Below, one piece after another: positions 31,892 through 42,865 of a DNA stretch of 64,000 nt; position 1 is the stretch's first letter, and every line of letters begins with the position of its first letter. The stretch is from Xestospongia muta (lineage: Eukaryota > Porifera > Demospongiae > Haplosclerida > Petrosiidae). The notes beneath the pieces are model-generated. The model was not told where the DNA came from and did not search any database. It was given only the letters and a program-made list of their open reading frames with translations. The translations under genes were made by a program, and so were the position numbers. The stretch is taken from the NCBI GenBank assembly GCA_963693285.1, contig OY848919.1:3415827-3479826 (forward strand). The letters are read 5' to 3'.

Positions 31892-32095
31892 AATTATGAT
31901 AGTAGTCCTTGGTCTACTGTTACCATATGTACTTCTACTTCTTTTTGCTAAACCACTTAGACCACTAGCATGTACCAAAAAGTACTTACAACCTCTTCTA
32001 AAAGCTATCCATGCTCCTTATAAGGAAGGTAAACAATATTGGTTTACATTACATATTCTCTTACTATGTGCTATATATGGCATATATTCAACTAA
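31892..32095 (+). pseudogene. second membrane-block fragment, cut by a microsatellite
   Basis: MIVVLGLLLPYVLLLLFAKP runs to LLKAIHAPYKEGKQYWFTLH and AIYGIYST, then breaks into the TATC run. The matching fragment in copy B (63606 on) continues through SRYRATNIYMFYITIHP, so copy A lost the rest. Confidence 0.7.
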
Positions 32096-32097
32096 TA

Positions 32098-32147
<50 letters not shown>
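32098..32147. repeat. (TATC)n microsatellite
   Basis: About 11 TATC units, at the right border of the near-identical block. Confidence 0.9.
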
Positions 32148-32299
32148 ATATATAGATATATATTATTTTAAGTGAATAATATCCTAAAATTTTTCTTAAA
32201 CATTGAATTTGCATTCAGGATGATGTAAATGCATGTTATTTGCTGAGCATGTCATCCATGCAGACATTTTAAGCAGTAATAATATATATCATGTTAACT

Positions 32300-32660
32300 C
32301 ATCATTAAGTGTGGTAGTTGGGTCTACAGAATGTCATCACTGTAGTAATCCTTGGATAGCAACAAATAGTATTTATTTAGTAGCTGGTTCCTCCTCATTT
32401 GCCTGTTATTTGCTTTCAGACTTACATTAACAACTGGTACACTCAATGGTATTATATTCTATGCTCAGGCTGTCTTCAATTGAAGATTTGCCAGGGTTAG
32501 CCATTTTAATACTTTTGACTTATGGTGAGGTTTACACATCCAATATATACATCATGTTTGGTATTTAGATGCTAATGTCAAATATGGAGGACACTCCCAT
32601 CATATACTAATGATAGTGACTTTGATATTAGCCTGTCGTAGGTCACAGTATTTGGATGAC
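32300..32660 (+). pseudogene. fragment of Cys module and membrane block
   Basis: SSLSVVVGSTECHHCSNPWI, then in shifted frames LTLTTGTLNGIIFYAQA, VYTSN and GGHSHHILM, and a remnant tail. Several deletions. Confidence 0.65.
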
Positions 32661-32860
32661 TGTTGTATTGTAAGTTTGTGTTTTTTTTTATATACATGAT
32701 ATAATGTTACACAATATCATTGTGATTTGTACACAGTATACTAGTGAGTTACACAGATATTATATTGTATATTCTAATGATATATATGATATATATTATA
32801 TATGCATGAATACATAAATAACATACATAAAATAATGTGTGTATATATATATATATATAT

Positions 32861-32953
32861 ATCTGCAATAACATTGCAAGCATATTCAATGTTTACTTAC
32901 AATACAATTTGTAAGATTTCATCCATATAATTCACTTAAAATAATATACCCGG

Positions 32954-32998
<45 letters not shown>

Positions 32999-33081
32999 TA
33001 TTTTAAGTAATTATGCACATAAAATCTTACAAATTTTGTTGTAAGTAAACATTGAATATGCTTTCAATGTTATTGCAGATA
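32861..33081. repeat. large inverted repeat with (GT)n loop
   Basis: Left arm 32861-32944 contains ATCTGCAATAACATTGCAAG and CATATTCAATGTTTACTTAC; right arm 32995-33081 contains the inverse GTAAGTAAACATTGAATATG and CTTTCAATGTTATTGCAGAT. The arms pair over about 85 bases with few mismatches. The loop is a TA/GT microsatellite (about 32951-32994). Confidence 0.8.
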
Positions 33082-33124
33082 ATGAAAATGCATGTTATTT
33101 GCTGAGCTCAAACGTACATATGTA

Positions 33125-33420
33125 TTCATTATCTATGCAGACATTTTATGTTACTATTAGTATTATTGTGTGCCTTACTATATTAGTCATCATTATGTGG
33201 TGTTAGATATTGCATGAACAAACACTTTGGTGATTCAAATGTCTAACATTTCACTTATTTAACCATTGAAATAAACATTGAAATGCATCCATGGTTTAAG
33301 ATTGTTTTCAATCTTATTTCAAAAATAACATAAACTTGACATTCCAGATGGCTGAGGTTATAAATTTAAACAATATTGAGTTGTTTGTAGAGGACTATAG
33401 AGTTGTGGCTTTTAACAAAG
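33125..33420 (+). promoter_or_regulatory. upstream module of the 33421 gene, TATA-like box at 33359-33365
   Basis: Family blocks GGTGATTCAAATGTCTAAC and CATTCCAGATGGCTGAGG precede TATAAAT 55 bases before the ATG. The spacer before the ATG reads AACAAAG instead of AGAG. Confidence 0.5.
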
Positions 33421-36400
33421 ATGTTGATTTCAGTATTACTGCAGCTATCTTTTTGCTTACATCTCTTTAATAGTTATTGTATATGTACTAGAGACAGTAA
33501 TAATATACATTATGTTAATTCATCTACAGATTTAGAGCAATACCTGTGCAACACAACATGGTCCTCTCAATATCTTGTGTTCTTATTGAACAGTTCTGTC
33601 AGCTTCACCATTTCATCTGGTAACTTCTGTCAAGTGACATCTCACCAGACTAGTAGAGTTGAAATACGAAGTAATTCTCCCACAAAATCAGCTACCATTT
33701 CCTGTTTTCATAATGATGTCTCGTTGAGTCTTCTAAAGCCCAGAAGAGGTCTAGTTTTCTTTAATTCTACTGTAGTTCTTAAACGATTAGTATTCAAGAA
33801 TTGTGGTACATATCTCACTACCATACAAGATACTATGATCACTGACTACCTCAATAGTTCATCTCTGTATTACACTTCATCTCATGCTGCTGCCTTAGTC
33901 TTTGTTCATTGTCAGGTCAATATAAGTCAAGTTAACATCTACTACTCATATGGGTTTGCTATGATTGGTATAAATCTATATAACTCTACTATTGATAGTG
34001 TTAATATGTCTAATTCAACATATAGTGCTGAAGTGTACAAAAATAACAATCGGAGTCTTGGGAGTGGCTTTCTTCTTCATTTTATGGATACCAATGACTT
34101 AATTACTATCTATAACATACTTATCAGAAATGCCTTCTTCTTGTATAATTTAGATTACAATACTCATGGCTGTCTCACTGATACATACTACAATAAATTT
34201 TTATCATCTATTAATGATTCTTATCCTGTTGTTAATGCAGTTGGACTAACAATACTCTATACACAACAGAGTGATAATAATAAGGTTACTGTTCATGTTA
34301 CAAAATCAACATTTCATGAAAATATTGGCAATTTTGCAGGTGGCATATTTATTCTGCAACACAACACACATTATGTCATTAATACATCCATAAGTCTTAC
34401 ATTTTTCAATAGTAATTACAATCTTCAATGTCATGGATCATCTCTTGTATTTTACCAATATTCATCATACAAGTCTCAAGCTCAAACATGTTTATCAACT
34501 CTTAGTATCCTCAATACATTATTTGATCAAGGCTATTGCCACAAACATACCGGTGATAATAAATATGGTGGAGCAGTTTACATTGGTATAGCTAATAATA
34601 TAAAGTTACAATTTCATGTAAATTTCAGAAATTGTACATTTCAAAATAATTATGTCACAAATACAGGAGCATGTTTATATGCCTCAGTCTATCAATTTGT
34701 TGACAATACAGGCAATGTCTCCATTAACTTGGACAGTACTATTGCTGTGAATAATTCTCAATATATCAAGAGACCCTTTGTATCCTCTGCAGGTATATTT
34801 TATTTCTACAAAATCAACAGAGTTGACATCACTGGGACATCTCACTTCAGTAACAATTATGGATCAGTTATAAGTTCTCAAGACTCAAATGTCTATTTAT
34901 CTGGTAATTTAACTTTTAATAATAATTATGCTATGACTGGTCCAGCAATTAGACTAGTTGGTAACTGTCAGTTATACTTTATGTCAGGTGTTATAGCAAG
35001 GTTTACTGATAATTCAGCTCAGTTAAAGGGAGGAGCTATATATGCAGATGGTGCAGAGAGTAATAGTAAATGTGTCATACAAATTGATTCAAATGTTTCT
35101 CAAATAGTGTTTTCAGGCAATGACGCAAAAAGAGCTGGTAGTTCAATATATGCTCAACCTATATTCTCTTGTTATGTCAACAAAACAAATTATATTAAAT
35201 CTCCTAACAAAACAATGGCATTTTATAACCAACACTTCACTTATATTAATAGCAAATCAAGCAATAATTTGTATAACTTTTCAACTTTACCACAACATCT
35301 TAAAGAGGTCACTAGTACATCACTAGATTATGTTCATATGTTTCCAGGACAAGAAATTCATTGCTGCATTTCAGCTCTTGATGCTCTCAACAGAAACGTA
35401 TTTTCTACACTAGCAATTGTTATTATTAAAAACCACTTTCCGCCTAATATTTATGATACTACCAAAGTCTGGTTAGACTTTCATGACCAAGAACAACTAA
35501 TTCAAGAACGTACTAATTGCACTAAAATTAGTGTGTCTGTTCATGCAAATGACAAAGTTAATATTATAGAAGCAATAATTATATTCTCTCAATATTCTCA
35601 CCCAAACATATTGTCAAAGAGTGTGCACATATATCCATGTCCTCTTGGATTTGATTTAAATAACATCACAGGAGTCTGTGAACTTTCACCTTCATTTAAT
35701 AACTTAATAAAACATGAACACATTTCAGTCCCAATTATAGCCAATATAACTAATCAGATGATCACAAGACCATTAACAACAAACTTTTGGGCAGGAATAA
35801 CAAAATATGAAGACAAAACAAAAGGAGAATTTGGTGTATCAATTTATTGCCCTATTGGATTCTGTAATAATAATAAGACATTGGCCTATTTCTACAGTGG
35901 TGATTTGTTATCAATTCAAAGTTTTAAGTTGTCAGATGGTATTACTGACTATCATCCACCATTGTGTTTATATCAACGTGAAGGAACATTATGTGGTAGA
36001 TGTAGTGAAGGATTAAGTGTGGTATTTGGGTCTACAGAATGTCATCATTGTAGTAATGCATGGATAGCAACAATTACTATTTATCTAGTTACTGGTCCTC
36101 TCCTCATTTACCTGTTGTATGTTCTCAGACTTACATTAACAACTGGTACACTCAATGGAATTATATTCTATGCTCAGGCTGCTAATTGTGGTCTGCTTGA
36201 TGTGTTAAGATATCACTATTTTAAATCATCAATTGATTATCTATCAGAGTTTGCTATATTCATTATCAGTTTATTGAATCTTAAAACAGGCTTTCCTCTT
36301 TGTTTGTACAATGGAATGACAGAATTATGGAAGGCTGGTCTCAATTTAGCCTTTCCAATTTATCTACTAATAATAGTTTTTGTCCTCATTATCTACAGCC

Positions 36401-37278
36401 ATTTTTCACTAAGGCTTTCTAACAGAATAGCTCATTACTCAGTTCAAGTACTGGTTACTGTTATACATCTTTCTTTTTCAGGCCTACTTGTTCAATTGAT
36501 AAATGTAATGACTTATGCTGTGGTCTATACATCCAATACTATACATCATGTTTGGTTCTTTGATGGTACTGTAGAATACGGAGGACACTCCCATCGTATA
36601 CTAATGACGGTAACTTTGATAATAGTCCTTGGTCTGCTGTTACCATATGTACTCCTACTCCTCTTTGCTAAACCTCTTAGACCATTAGCATGTACAAGTA
36701 AGTACTTACGACCATTTTTAGAAGCTATCCATGCTCCTTATAAGGAAGGTAAACAATACTGGTTTACATTACGTCTTCTATTACTATGTGCTATGTATGG
36801 CATATATTCAAGATATAGAGCTACTGACATTTATGTTCTTTATTTTACAACAAGTCCAATGTTAGTAGCATTTCTTCTAATGCAAGCTTATATCAAACCA
36901 TTTAAGAATAAACTAGTCCATATTTTAGATTCTTGGATGATGATAAATTTGACTTTTCATTATCTTACCAATTGGTATTTTCTTCTGAAAAAAAACCTAC
37001 TAGCACAAAAACTTTTTACTGTTACATCTGTCTTTCTGACATTTGTGACATTAATGATTGTTATAACATATCATGTGCTCTGGGCTATGGGAAAAGTGTA
37101 CTACATAAAACGATGGATCGAAAACAAATGGGAGAAAGTCTGTCTTTTTTACATAAAACTTTTGTCTTTTCGTACTCGTATAAGAATTCGTAATCGTTTG
37201 CCACTTACAGATAGCAGTACCTCGTTTTATGGATCGTGCTCAGAGTTTAGAGAGCCTGTCCTAAATTACAATGATTGA
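33421..37278 (+). CDS. beta-helix ectodomain / multi-pass membrane protein, family member (1,285 aa)
   Basis: Intact, intronless. I chose ATG 33421 (MLISVLLQLSFCLHLF) over the upstream TTG at 33403: it matches the start of the paralogues and gives the same length as the 42866 gene. Ectodomain residues about 25-800 follow the family pattern. The stretch before the Cys module is a distinct version (IYPCPLGFDLNNITGVCELS, TKGEFGVSIYCPIGFCNNNK) shared only with 42866. GTLCGRCSEG is near 855, and the membrane block spans about 880-1228. The block and 3' flank are very close to those of 7168 and 42866, while the ectodomain is not close to 7168, again a mosaic. Followed by the chimeric 39156 gene. 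Role unknown, presumed cell surface. Confidence 0.85.
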   Translation: MLISVLLQLSFCLHLFNSYCICTRDSNNIHYVNSSTDLEQYLCNTTWSSQYLVFLLNSSVSFTISSGNFCQVTSHQTSRVEIRSNSPTKSATISCFHNDVSLSLLKPRRGLVFFNSTVVLKRLVFKNCGTYLTTIQDTMITDYLNSSSLYYTSSHAAALVFVHCQVNISQVNIYYSYGFAMIGINLYNSTIDSVNMSNSTYSAEVYKNNNRSLGSGFLLHFMDTNDLITIYNILIRNAFFLYNLDYNTHGCLTDTYYNKFLSSINDSYPVVNAVGLTILYTQQSDNNKVTVHVTKSTFHENIGNFAGGIFILQHNTHYVINTSISLTFFNSNYNLQCHGSSLVFYQYSSYKSQAQTCLSTLSILNTLFDQGYCHKHTGDNKYGGAVYIGIANNIKLQFHVNFRNCTFQNNYVTNTGACLYASVYQFVDNTGNVSINLDSTIAVNNSQYIKRPFVSSAGIFYFYKINRVDITGTSHFSNNYGSVISSQDSNVYLSGNLTFNNNYAMTGPAIRLVGNCQLYFMSGVIARFTDNSAQLKGGAIYADGAESNSKCVIQIDSNVSQIVFSGNDAKRAGSSIYAQPIFSCYVNKTNYIKSPNKTMAFYNQHFTYINSKSSNNLYNFSTLPQHLKEVTSTSLDYVHMFPGQEIHCCISALDALNRNVFSTLAIVIIKNHFPPNIYDTTKVWLDFHDQEQLIQERTNCTKISVSVHANDKVNIIEAIIIFSQYSHPNILSKSVHIYPCPLGFDLNNITGVCELSPSFNNLIKHEHISVPIIANITNQMITRPLTTNFWAGITKYEDKTKGEFGVSIYCPIGFCNNNKTLAYFYSGDLLSIQSFKLSDGITDYHPPLCLYQREGTLCGRCSEGLSVVFGSTECHHCSNAWIATITIYLVTGPLLIYLLYVLRLTLTTGTLNGIIFYAQAANCGLLDVLRYHYFKSSIDYLSEFAIFIISLLNLKTGFPLCLYNGMTELWKAGLNLAFPIYLLIIVFVLIIYSHFSLRLSNRIAHYSVQVLVTVIHLSFSGLLVQLINVMTYAVVYTSNTIHHVWFFDGTVEYGGHSHRILMTVTLIIVLGLLLPYVLLLLFAKPLRPLACTSKYLRPFLEAIHAPYKEGKQYWFTLRLLLLCAMYGIYSRYRATDIYVLYFTTSPMLVAFLLMQAYIKPFKNKLVHILDSWMMINLTFHYLTNWYFLLKKNLLAQKLFTVTSVFLTFVTLMIVITYHVLWAMGKVYYIKRWIENKWEKVCLFYIKLLSFRTRIRIRNRLPLTDSSTSFYGSCSEFREPVLNYND

Positions 37279-37419
37279 TGAAACAATTGTAGTGTCAAGT
37301 GTGCTTGTGTTAGAAAACATACTGTCATGAGTAATTAATTGTAGTATTAAGTGTGTGTTTTAGATTACATACATTTAGTAACTTTATATGTACATTTATA
37401 CAATATATGTTTTGATTTT

Positions 37420-37425
37420 AATAAA
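37420..37425 (+). terminator. candidate poly(A) signal
   Basis: AATAAA 142 bases after the stop at 37278, same spacing as after 11001 and 46723. Confidence 0.5.
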
Positions 37426-37721
37426 AACATTGTTTATTTTTAGCAATATAGTATTAAAGATTTTAAAGATATACAAAATTGTGTGACAGGGAGGCTGATT
37501 TTTATGATCATCAACTTTACTTCAAGGGCTCTATGTTATCAAGTGGAGTTTACAAATTTCCTAATGAACATATCTGGTTTAAAATAAAACATAAATGCAC
37601 AGTTATAATTAGTTAATAGTTAATATGTTTAGGATTAGAAGGAGTGGATCAGTTTGATACACATGTAATAAATGATATTAAACATCAATAGTTATTTCAT
37701 GATAGTATTATTTTTTTTATT

Positions 37722-38020
37722 CTAAGTCATCAAGATTTCTACATATATCACCTACATGTATTAACATTAATGTTTTTGGAGCAACTAGTATTACTTCATC
37801 TACATATTTTTATTTTAAAAACTTGTTGCAAATACTGAAGTATGTTTATATACTCAATCTGTGGATTCATATTCCCATTATATTGGACAGTACCATCACT
37901 GTGAAAAAAAATTCAAAAAACCGGAATGCTTTTGCATCATTAGCATATATTTTTTAATTTTCACAGAATCAACACAGTTGACATTTTCTGATTTGGTAAT
38001 AATGATAGATCAGTTATAAA
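37722..38020 (+). pseudogene. decayed ectodomain relic
   Basis: Same relic as 11440-11745 with TTGGACAGTACCATCACTGT. It keeps slightly more of the original (GGTAATAATGATAGATCAGT). Confidence 0.5.
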
Positions 38021-38054
38021 TCCTTGACAATCCTATTAACTATCACACAAAGAC

Positions 38055-38818
38055 TGATGCCTTCTCTGATAATTCTACTGATGAAATCATTTTTCTATCT
38101 ACTATTCATCAGTAGTACTTGTAGTGGAGACAGTAATATTACATATCATGTTAACTCATCTTCAGATTTAGAGTTGTACCAGTGTAACAGAATGTGCATG
38201 GTTCTCTAAATGTTTTGTGTTCTCGCTAAACAGTTCTGTTATCACTACCATTTCATCTGGTAACTTCTGTCAAGTGACAACTTACCAGACTAGTAGTGTT
38301 GAAATATGTAGTGGTTTTCTTGCAAGCTAGGTCAGCTACTATAAGGTGTGCTCACAATGTATATGACATATCAGATGTTCTTCCACAACTGGCAAATGTC
38401 TGCTTTTCTTTAACTCTTAAAAAATGGTGTTCAAGAAGTGTGGTACATATCTCCTACTATTCAAGATACTGTAATCACTGAGTACCTCAATAGTTCATCT
38501 CTGTATTACACTTCATCTCATGCTGCTGTCTTAGTCTTTGATAGTAGCTCTTGGTCTGCTGTTACCATATATACTCTTACTTCTCTTTACTAAATCACTT
38601 AGACCACTAGCATGTACCAGCAATACTTACAACTTCTTTTAGAAGCTATCCATGCTCCTTATAAGGAAGGTAAACAATATTGGTTTACATTGCATCTTCT
38701 CTTACTATGTGCTATGTATGGCATATATTCAAAATATAGAGCTACTGATTCATTAAGTACGCTGTTGGTGATTTTTCTTGTTTTCAAGCTTATATCAAAC
38801 CATATAAGTATAAATTGC
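38055..38818 (+). pseudogene. decayed family member, N-terminus joined to membrane block
   Basis: Equivalent to 11770-12510. It retains SSTCSGDSNITYHVNSSSDL and a longer TSSVEICSGF-like stretch that is deleted in the other two copies, so it is the least decayed of the three. Ends with LLEAIHAPYKEGKQYWFTLH and a broken LDSW region. Confidence 0.75.
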
Positions 38819-38867
38819 AGATGTGAATGTGTGTTATTTACTAAGCACAAATGTGTATATTCATTAT

Positions 38868-39155
38868 CAATGCAGATATTATATGTTACTATTAGTATTA
38901 TATGTGTGCCTTACTTTATTTGTCATCATTATTTTGGTGTTAGGCATTGTATGAACAAACATTTTTGGTGATTCAAATGTCTAACATTTTACTTATTTAT
39001 CTATAATAAACATTGAAATGTATACATAGTTTAAAATTATTTTCAATGTTATTTCAAAAATAGCAAAAAGTTGACATTCCAGATTGCTGAGGTTATAAAT
39101 TTTAACAATATCAAGTTGTTTATAGAAGACTGTTCAGTTATAGCTTTTAGCAGAG
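38868..39155 (+). promoter_or_regulatory. upstream module of the 39156 gene, TATA-like box at 39094-39100
   Basis: Second promoter subtype as at 12848 and 48573. TATAAAT lies 55 bases before the ATG. It appears intact although the gene behind it is rearranged. Confidence 0.5.
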
Positions 39156-42100
39156 ATGTTGACTTCAGTATTACTGCAGCTATCTCTTTGTTTACATCTC
39201 TTTAAGAGTTATTGTACAAGTACTGGAGACAGTATCAATACATATCATGTTAACTCATCTTCAGATTTAGAGCAGTACCTGTGCAACACAACATGGTTCT
39301 CTCAATACCTTGTCTTCTTATTAAACAGTTCTGTCAACTTCACCATTTCATCTGGTAACTTCTGTCAAGTGATAACTCATCAGACTAGTAGAGTTGAAAT
39401 ACGAAGTAATTCTCCCACAAAATTGGCTAACATTAACTGCTTTCATAATGATGTCTCATTGAGTCTTCCAAAGCCCAGAAGAGGTCTAGTCTTCCTAAAT
39501 TCTACTGTGATTCTTAAGCAATTGGTATTCAAAAATTGTGGTACATATCTTACTACCATACAAAATACTAAAATAACTGACTACCTCAATAGTTCATCTC
39601 TGTATTACACTTCATCTCATGCTGCTGTCTTAGTCTTTGTTCATTGTCAGGTCAATATAAGTCAAGTTAACATCTACTCTTCATACGGGTTTGCTATGAT
39701 TGGTGTAGATCTATATAACTCTGGTATTGATAGTGTTAGTATGTCTAATTCAACATATAGTGTTGAAGTGTACCAAAATAACAGCCAGAGTCTTGGGAGT
39801 GGCCTTCTTTTTCATTTTATAGATACCAATGACTTAATTGCTATCTTTGACATACTTATCAGAAATGCTTCCTTCTTGTATAATTGTGACTACAATACTC
39901 ATATTTGTTTCACTGATACATACTATAATAAGCATTTTTCATCTACAAATGAGCCTGAAACAATTGTTAATGCAGCTGGACTAACAATACTCTATACACA
40001 ACAGAGTTATAATAGTACGGTTACTGTTCATGTTACAGAATCAATATTTCATAAAAATTTTGGCAGTTTTGCAGGTGGCATGTTTATTCTGCAATACAAC
40101 ACAGATTATGTCATTAATACATCCATTAGTTCTACAGCATTCAATAGTAATTACAACCTTCACTGTCACGGAGCCGCTCTTGTATTTTACTGCTATTCAT
40201 CACACAATTTTCAAGCTCAAAAGAGTTTATCCACACTTTATGTCCTCAATGCATCATTTGATCAAAGTCTAAGCAGAAACCATGCTGACATTAATTATAA
40301 CAAAAACAGTGGAGCAGTCTACATTGGTATAACTAATAGCATAAAGATTTGTTTAAATATAAATTTCGTAAATTGTACATTTCAAAATAATTATCTTACA
40401 AATACAGGAGCATGTTTATATGCCTCTGTGTGTCATATTGCTGACAATGGAGGCAACGTTTCTATTAAATTGGACAGTACTATTGCTGTGTATAATTCTC
40501 AAAATCCTGCGAGACCCTTTGTATCCTCTGCAGGTATATTTTATTTCTACAAAATCAACAGAGTTGCCATCACTGGAACATCTCACTTCAGTAACAATTA
40601 TGGATCAGTTATAAGTTCTCAAGACTCAAATGTCTATCTATCTGGTAATTTAACTTTTAGTGATAATCATGCTATGACTGGTCCAGCAATTAGACTAGTT
40701 GGTAACTGTCAGTTATACTTTATGTCAGGTGTTATAGCAAAGTTTATAAATAATTCAGCTCATTTGGTAGGAGGAGCTATATATGCAGATGGTGCAAAGA
40801 GTAATGATAAATGTGTCATACAAATTGATTCTAATGTTTCTAAAATAGTTTTCTCAGACAATGAAGCAAGAAGAGGTGGTAGTTCAATATATGCTCAACC
40901 AATATCCTCCTGTCATATTAACAATGCAAATTCTATAAACTCTCCTAATGAAACAATGGCATTTTATAACCAACATTTCACTTTTAATAATAGCAAATTA
41001 AACACTAATTTGTATCAGTTTTCAACTTTACCACAAAATCTTAAAGAATTCACTGGTATATTATATAACTATGATAAAATTTATCCAGGACAAGAAATTC
41101 ATTACTGCATTTCAGCCATTGATATTCTTGGTAGAAATGTTTATTCTACTATAGCAATTGATATTGTTAGAAAACATTCTCAGTTTAATATTCTTAAAAC
41201 AACAGGACTCTGGTTGTCTTATGATGATCAAGAGCAAATGATTCAAGAAAACAAAACTTGCACAACCGTTAGTGTGAATGTTCATACAAATTATCAATTT
41301 AATATTATAGATGCAACAATTGTATTCTCCCAACCAACAAATCTAACAAAATATGTCAAAATATATCCATGTCCGCTGGGATTTGATTTGAATAAGACAA
41401 TAGGAGTCTGTGTACTTTCATCTTCATTTGATAACTTGAGAAAACATCAACCCCTTACAGTCCCTATTATTGGTAATGTCAGTAGTCAGACAATAACAAG
41501 ACTTTTTGGAGTAATCACTTGGGCTATATATGCAGATGGATCAGATAGTAATGGTAAATGTGTCATACAAATTGATTCAAATGTTTCTCAAATAGTATTC
41601 TCAGACAATGAAGCAAAAAGAGGACACTCCCATTGTATTCTAATAATAGTGACTCTGTTAGTAGTACTTGGTCTGCTGTTACCATATGTACTCCTACTCC
41701 TCTTTGCTAAACCACTTAGACCACTAGCCTGTACCAACAAGTACTTATGACCTCTTCTAGAAGCTATCCATGCTCCTTATAAGGAAGGTAAACAATACTG
41801 GTTTACATTACGTCTTCTGCTACTATGTGCTATATATGGCATATATTCAAGATATAGAGCTACCAATGTTTATATACTCTATACTACAACAAGTCCAATG
41901 TTGATGATATTTCTTGTCTTTCAAGCTTATATCAAACCATTTAAGAATACATTAGTCAACATTCTTGATTGTTGATTAATGATGAATTTGACATTCCTCT
42001 ATCTGACCACTTGATATTTTGCTCTTGAAAATAGACCAGCAATTATAAAACTTTTTTTCATTTCTTCTGTTTTCCTGACATTTCTAACATTTTCTTTTGT

Positions 42101-42302
42101 TATAGTATATCATGTCATTTTAGTTACAGGAAAAGTGAACACCCTCAAAGAATGGATTGAATACAAATATGAGAAAGTTCTTCTTTGGCAAAAAAATGTG
42201 TCACCTTTAAACACTTGTAACCGACAATTACCTCTTTCAGAAGCTTCGTATTATGGATCATGCTCAGAATTTAGAGATCCTGTTCTAGGTCACAGCAATT
42301 GA
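39156..42302 (+). pseudogene. rearranged family member: chimera with internal deletion and three in-frame stops
   Basis: Codons 1-789 are a 12848-type signal peptide and ectodomain. After FGVITWA the Cys module and first five or so membrane segments are replaced by about 97 bases (41524-41620) encoding a second copy of a beta-helix piece, IYADGSDSNGKCVIQIDSNV, like the one in the 1937 gene. The sequence then jumps into GHSHCILIIVTLLVVLGLLL, the last third of the membrane block. TGA at 41748 (Arg in paralogues), 41973 and 42012 (Trp in paralogues) interrupt it; the same frame ends at 42300-42302 with a GHSN tail of the other C-terminal subtype. As written it could give an 864-residue product with one or two C-terminal helices. 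I call it a pseudogene; expression of the short form cannot be excluded. Confidence 0.8.
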
Positions 42303-42590
42303 ATGAACAATTGTAGTTTATCTTTGTGTCTTTTATTATATACATAATATTATGTTACACAATATCATTGTGATGTATATGTAGTATACTAGTGAGTTAC
42401 ACAGACATTACAATATATTCTAATATTATATATGTAGTATATATAAATATATATTATTTTAAGTTAATTATATGCTTTAAATCTTACCTATTTTGTTGTG
42501 AATAAACTTTAGATTTGCTTTCAATGTTATTACAGATGATGTGAATGTGTGGTATTTGCTTAACACAATCATACATGTACATTATCTAGA
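42303..42590. other. 3' flank cassette and AT-rich spacer
   Basis: Holds the dispersed 3' cassette (TTACACAATATCATTGTGAT at about 42353) and a TA-rich run. Then comes the recurring stretch ending GCTTTCAATGTTATTACAG before GATGATGTGAATGTG. Confidence 0.5.
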
Positions 42591-42865
42591 CATGCAGACA
42601 TTATATGTTACAATTAGTATTAAATATGTGGTTTATTTTATTGATCATCATTATGTGGTGTTAGGTATTGTATGAACAAACATCTTTGATGATTCAAATG
42701 TTTAGCATCTAACTTATTTTACAATAAATAAACATGAACTGTATAGATGGTTTAGAATTGTTTTCAATGTTATTTAAAACAACATATATTTCACATTCCA
42801 GATTTTTGAGGCTATAAATATTAAGTTGTATGTAGAAGACTGTAGAGTTGTAGCTTTTAATGGAG
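42591..42865 (+). promoter_or_regulatory. upstream module of the 42866 gene, TATA-like box at 42813-42819
   Basis: Shorter than the others, with GGCTATAAATA 53-47 bases before the preferred ATG. Family block GTGTTAGGTATTGTATGAAC at about 42658 and CACATTCCAGAT at about 42793. Confidence 0.5.

Larger units (their letters stand above)
11002..32095. repeat. large near-identical block, copy A
   Basis: From the 3' flank of the 7168 gene to about 32.1 kb the order and sequence of all features match 46724 to the window end. The offset is about 35,725 at the left, 35,155 after the minisatellite contraction, and 31,710-31,732 after the transposon absent from copy B. Encoded exons of the anchor-B gene differ by one residue, and the two 1,284-codon family members by only a handful. 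The right limit is where copy A runs into a TATC microsatellite and loses the matching sequence. Either a recent segmental duplication or two haplotypes placed in series. Confidence 0.85.

Noticed and set aside
33403..33420. Upstream start adding six residues to the 33421 gene
   Set aside because: It is a TTG codon and is not conserved; the ATG at 33421 aligns with all paralogues.
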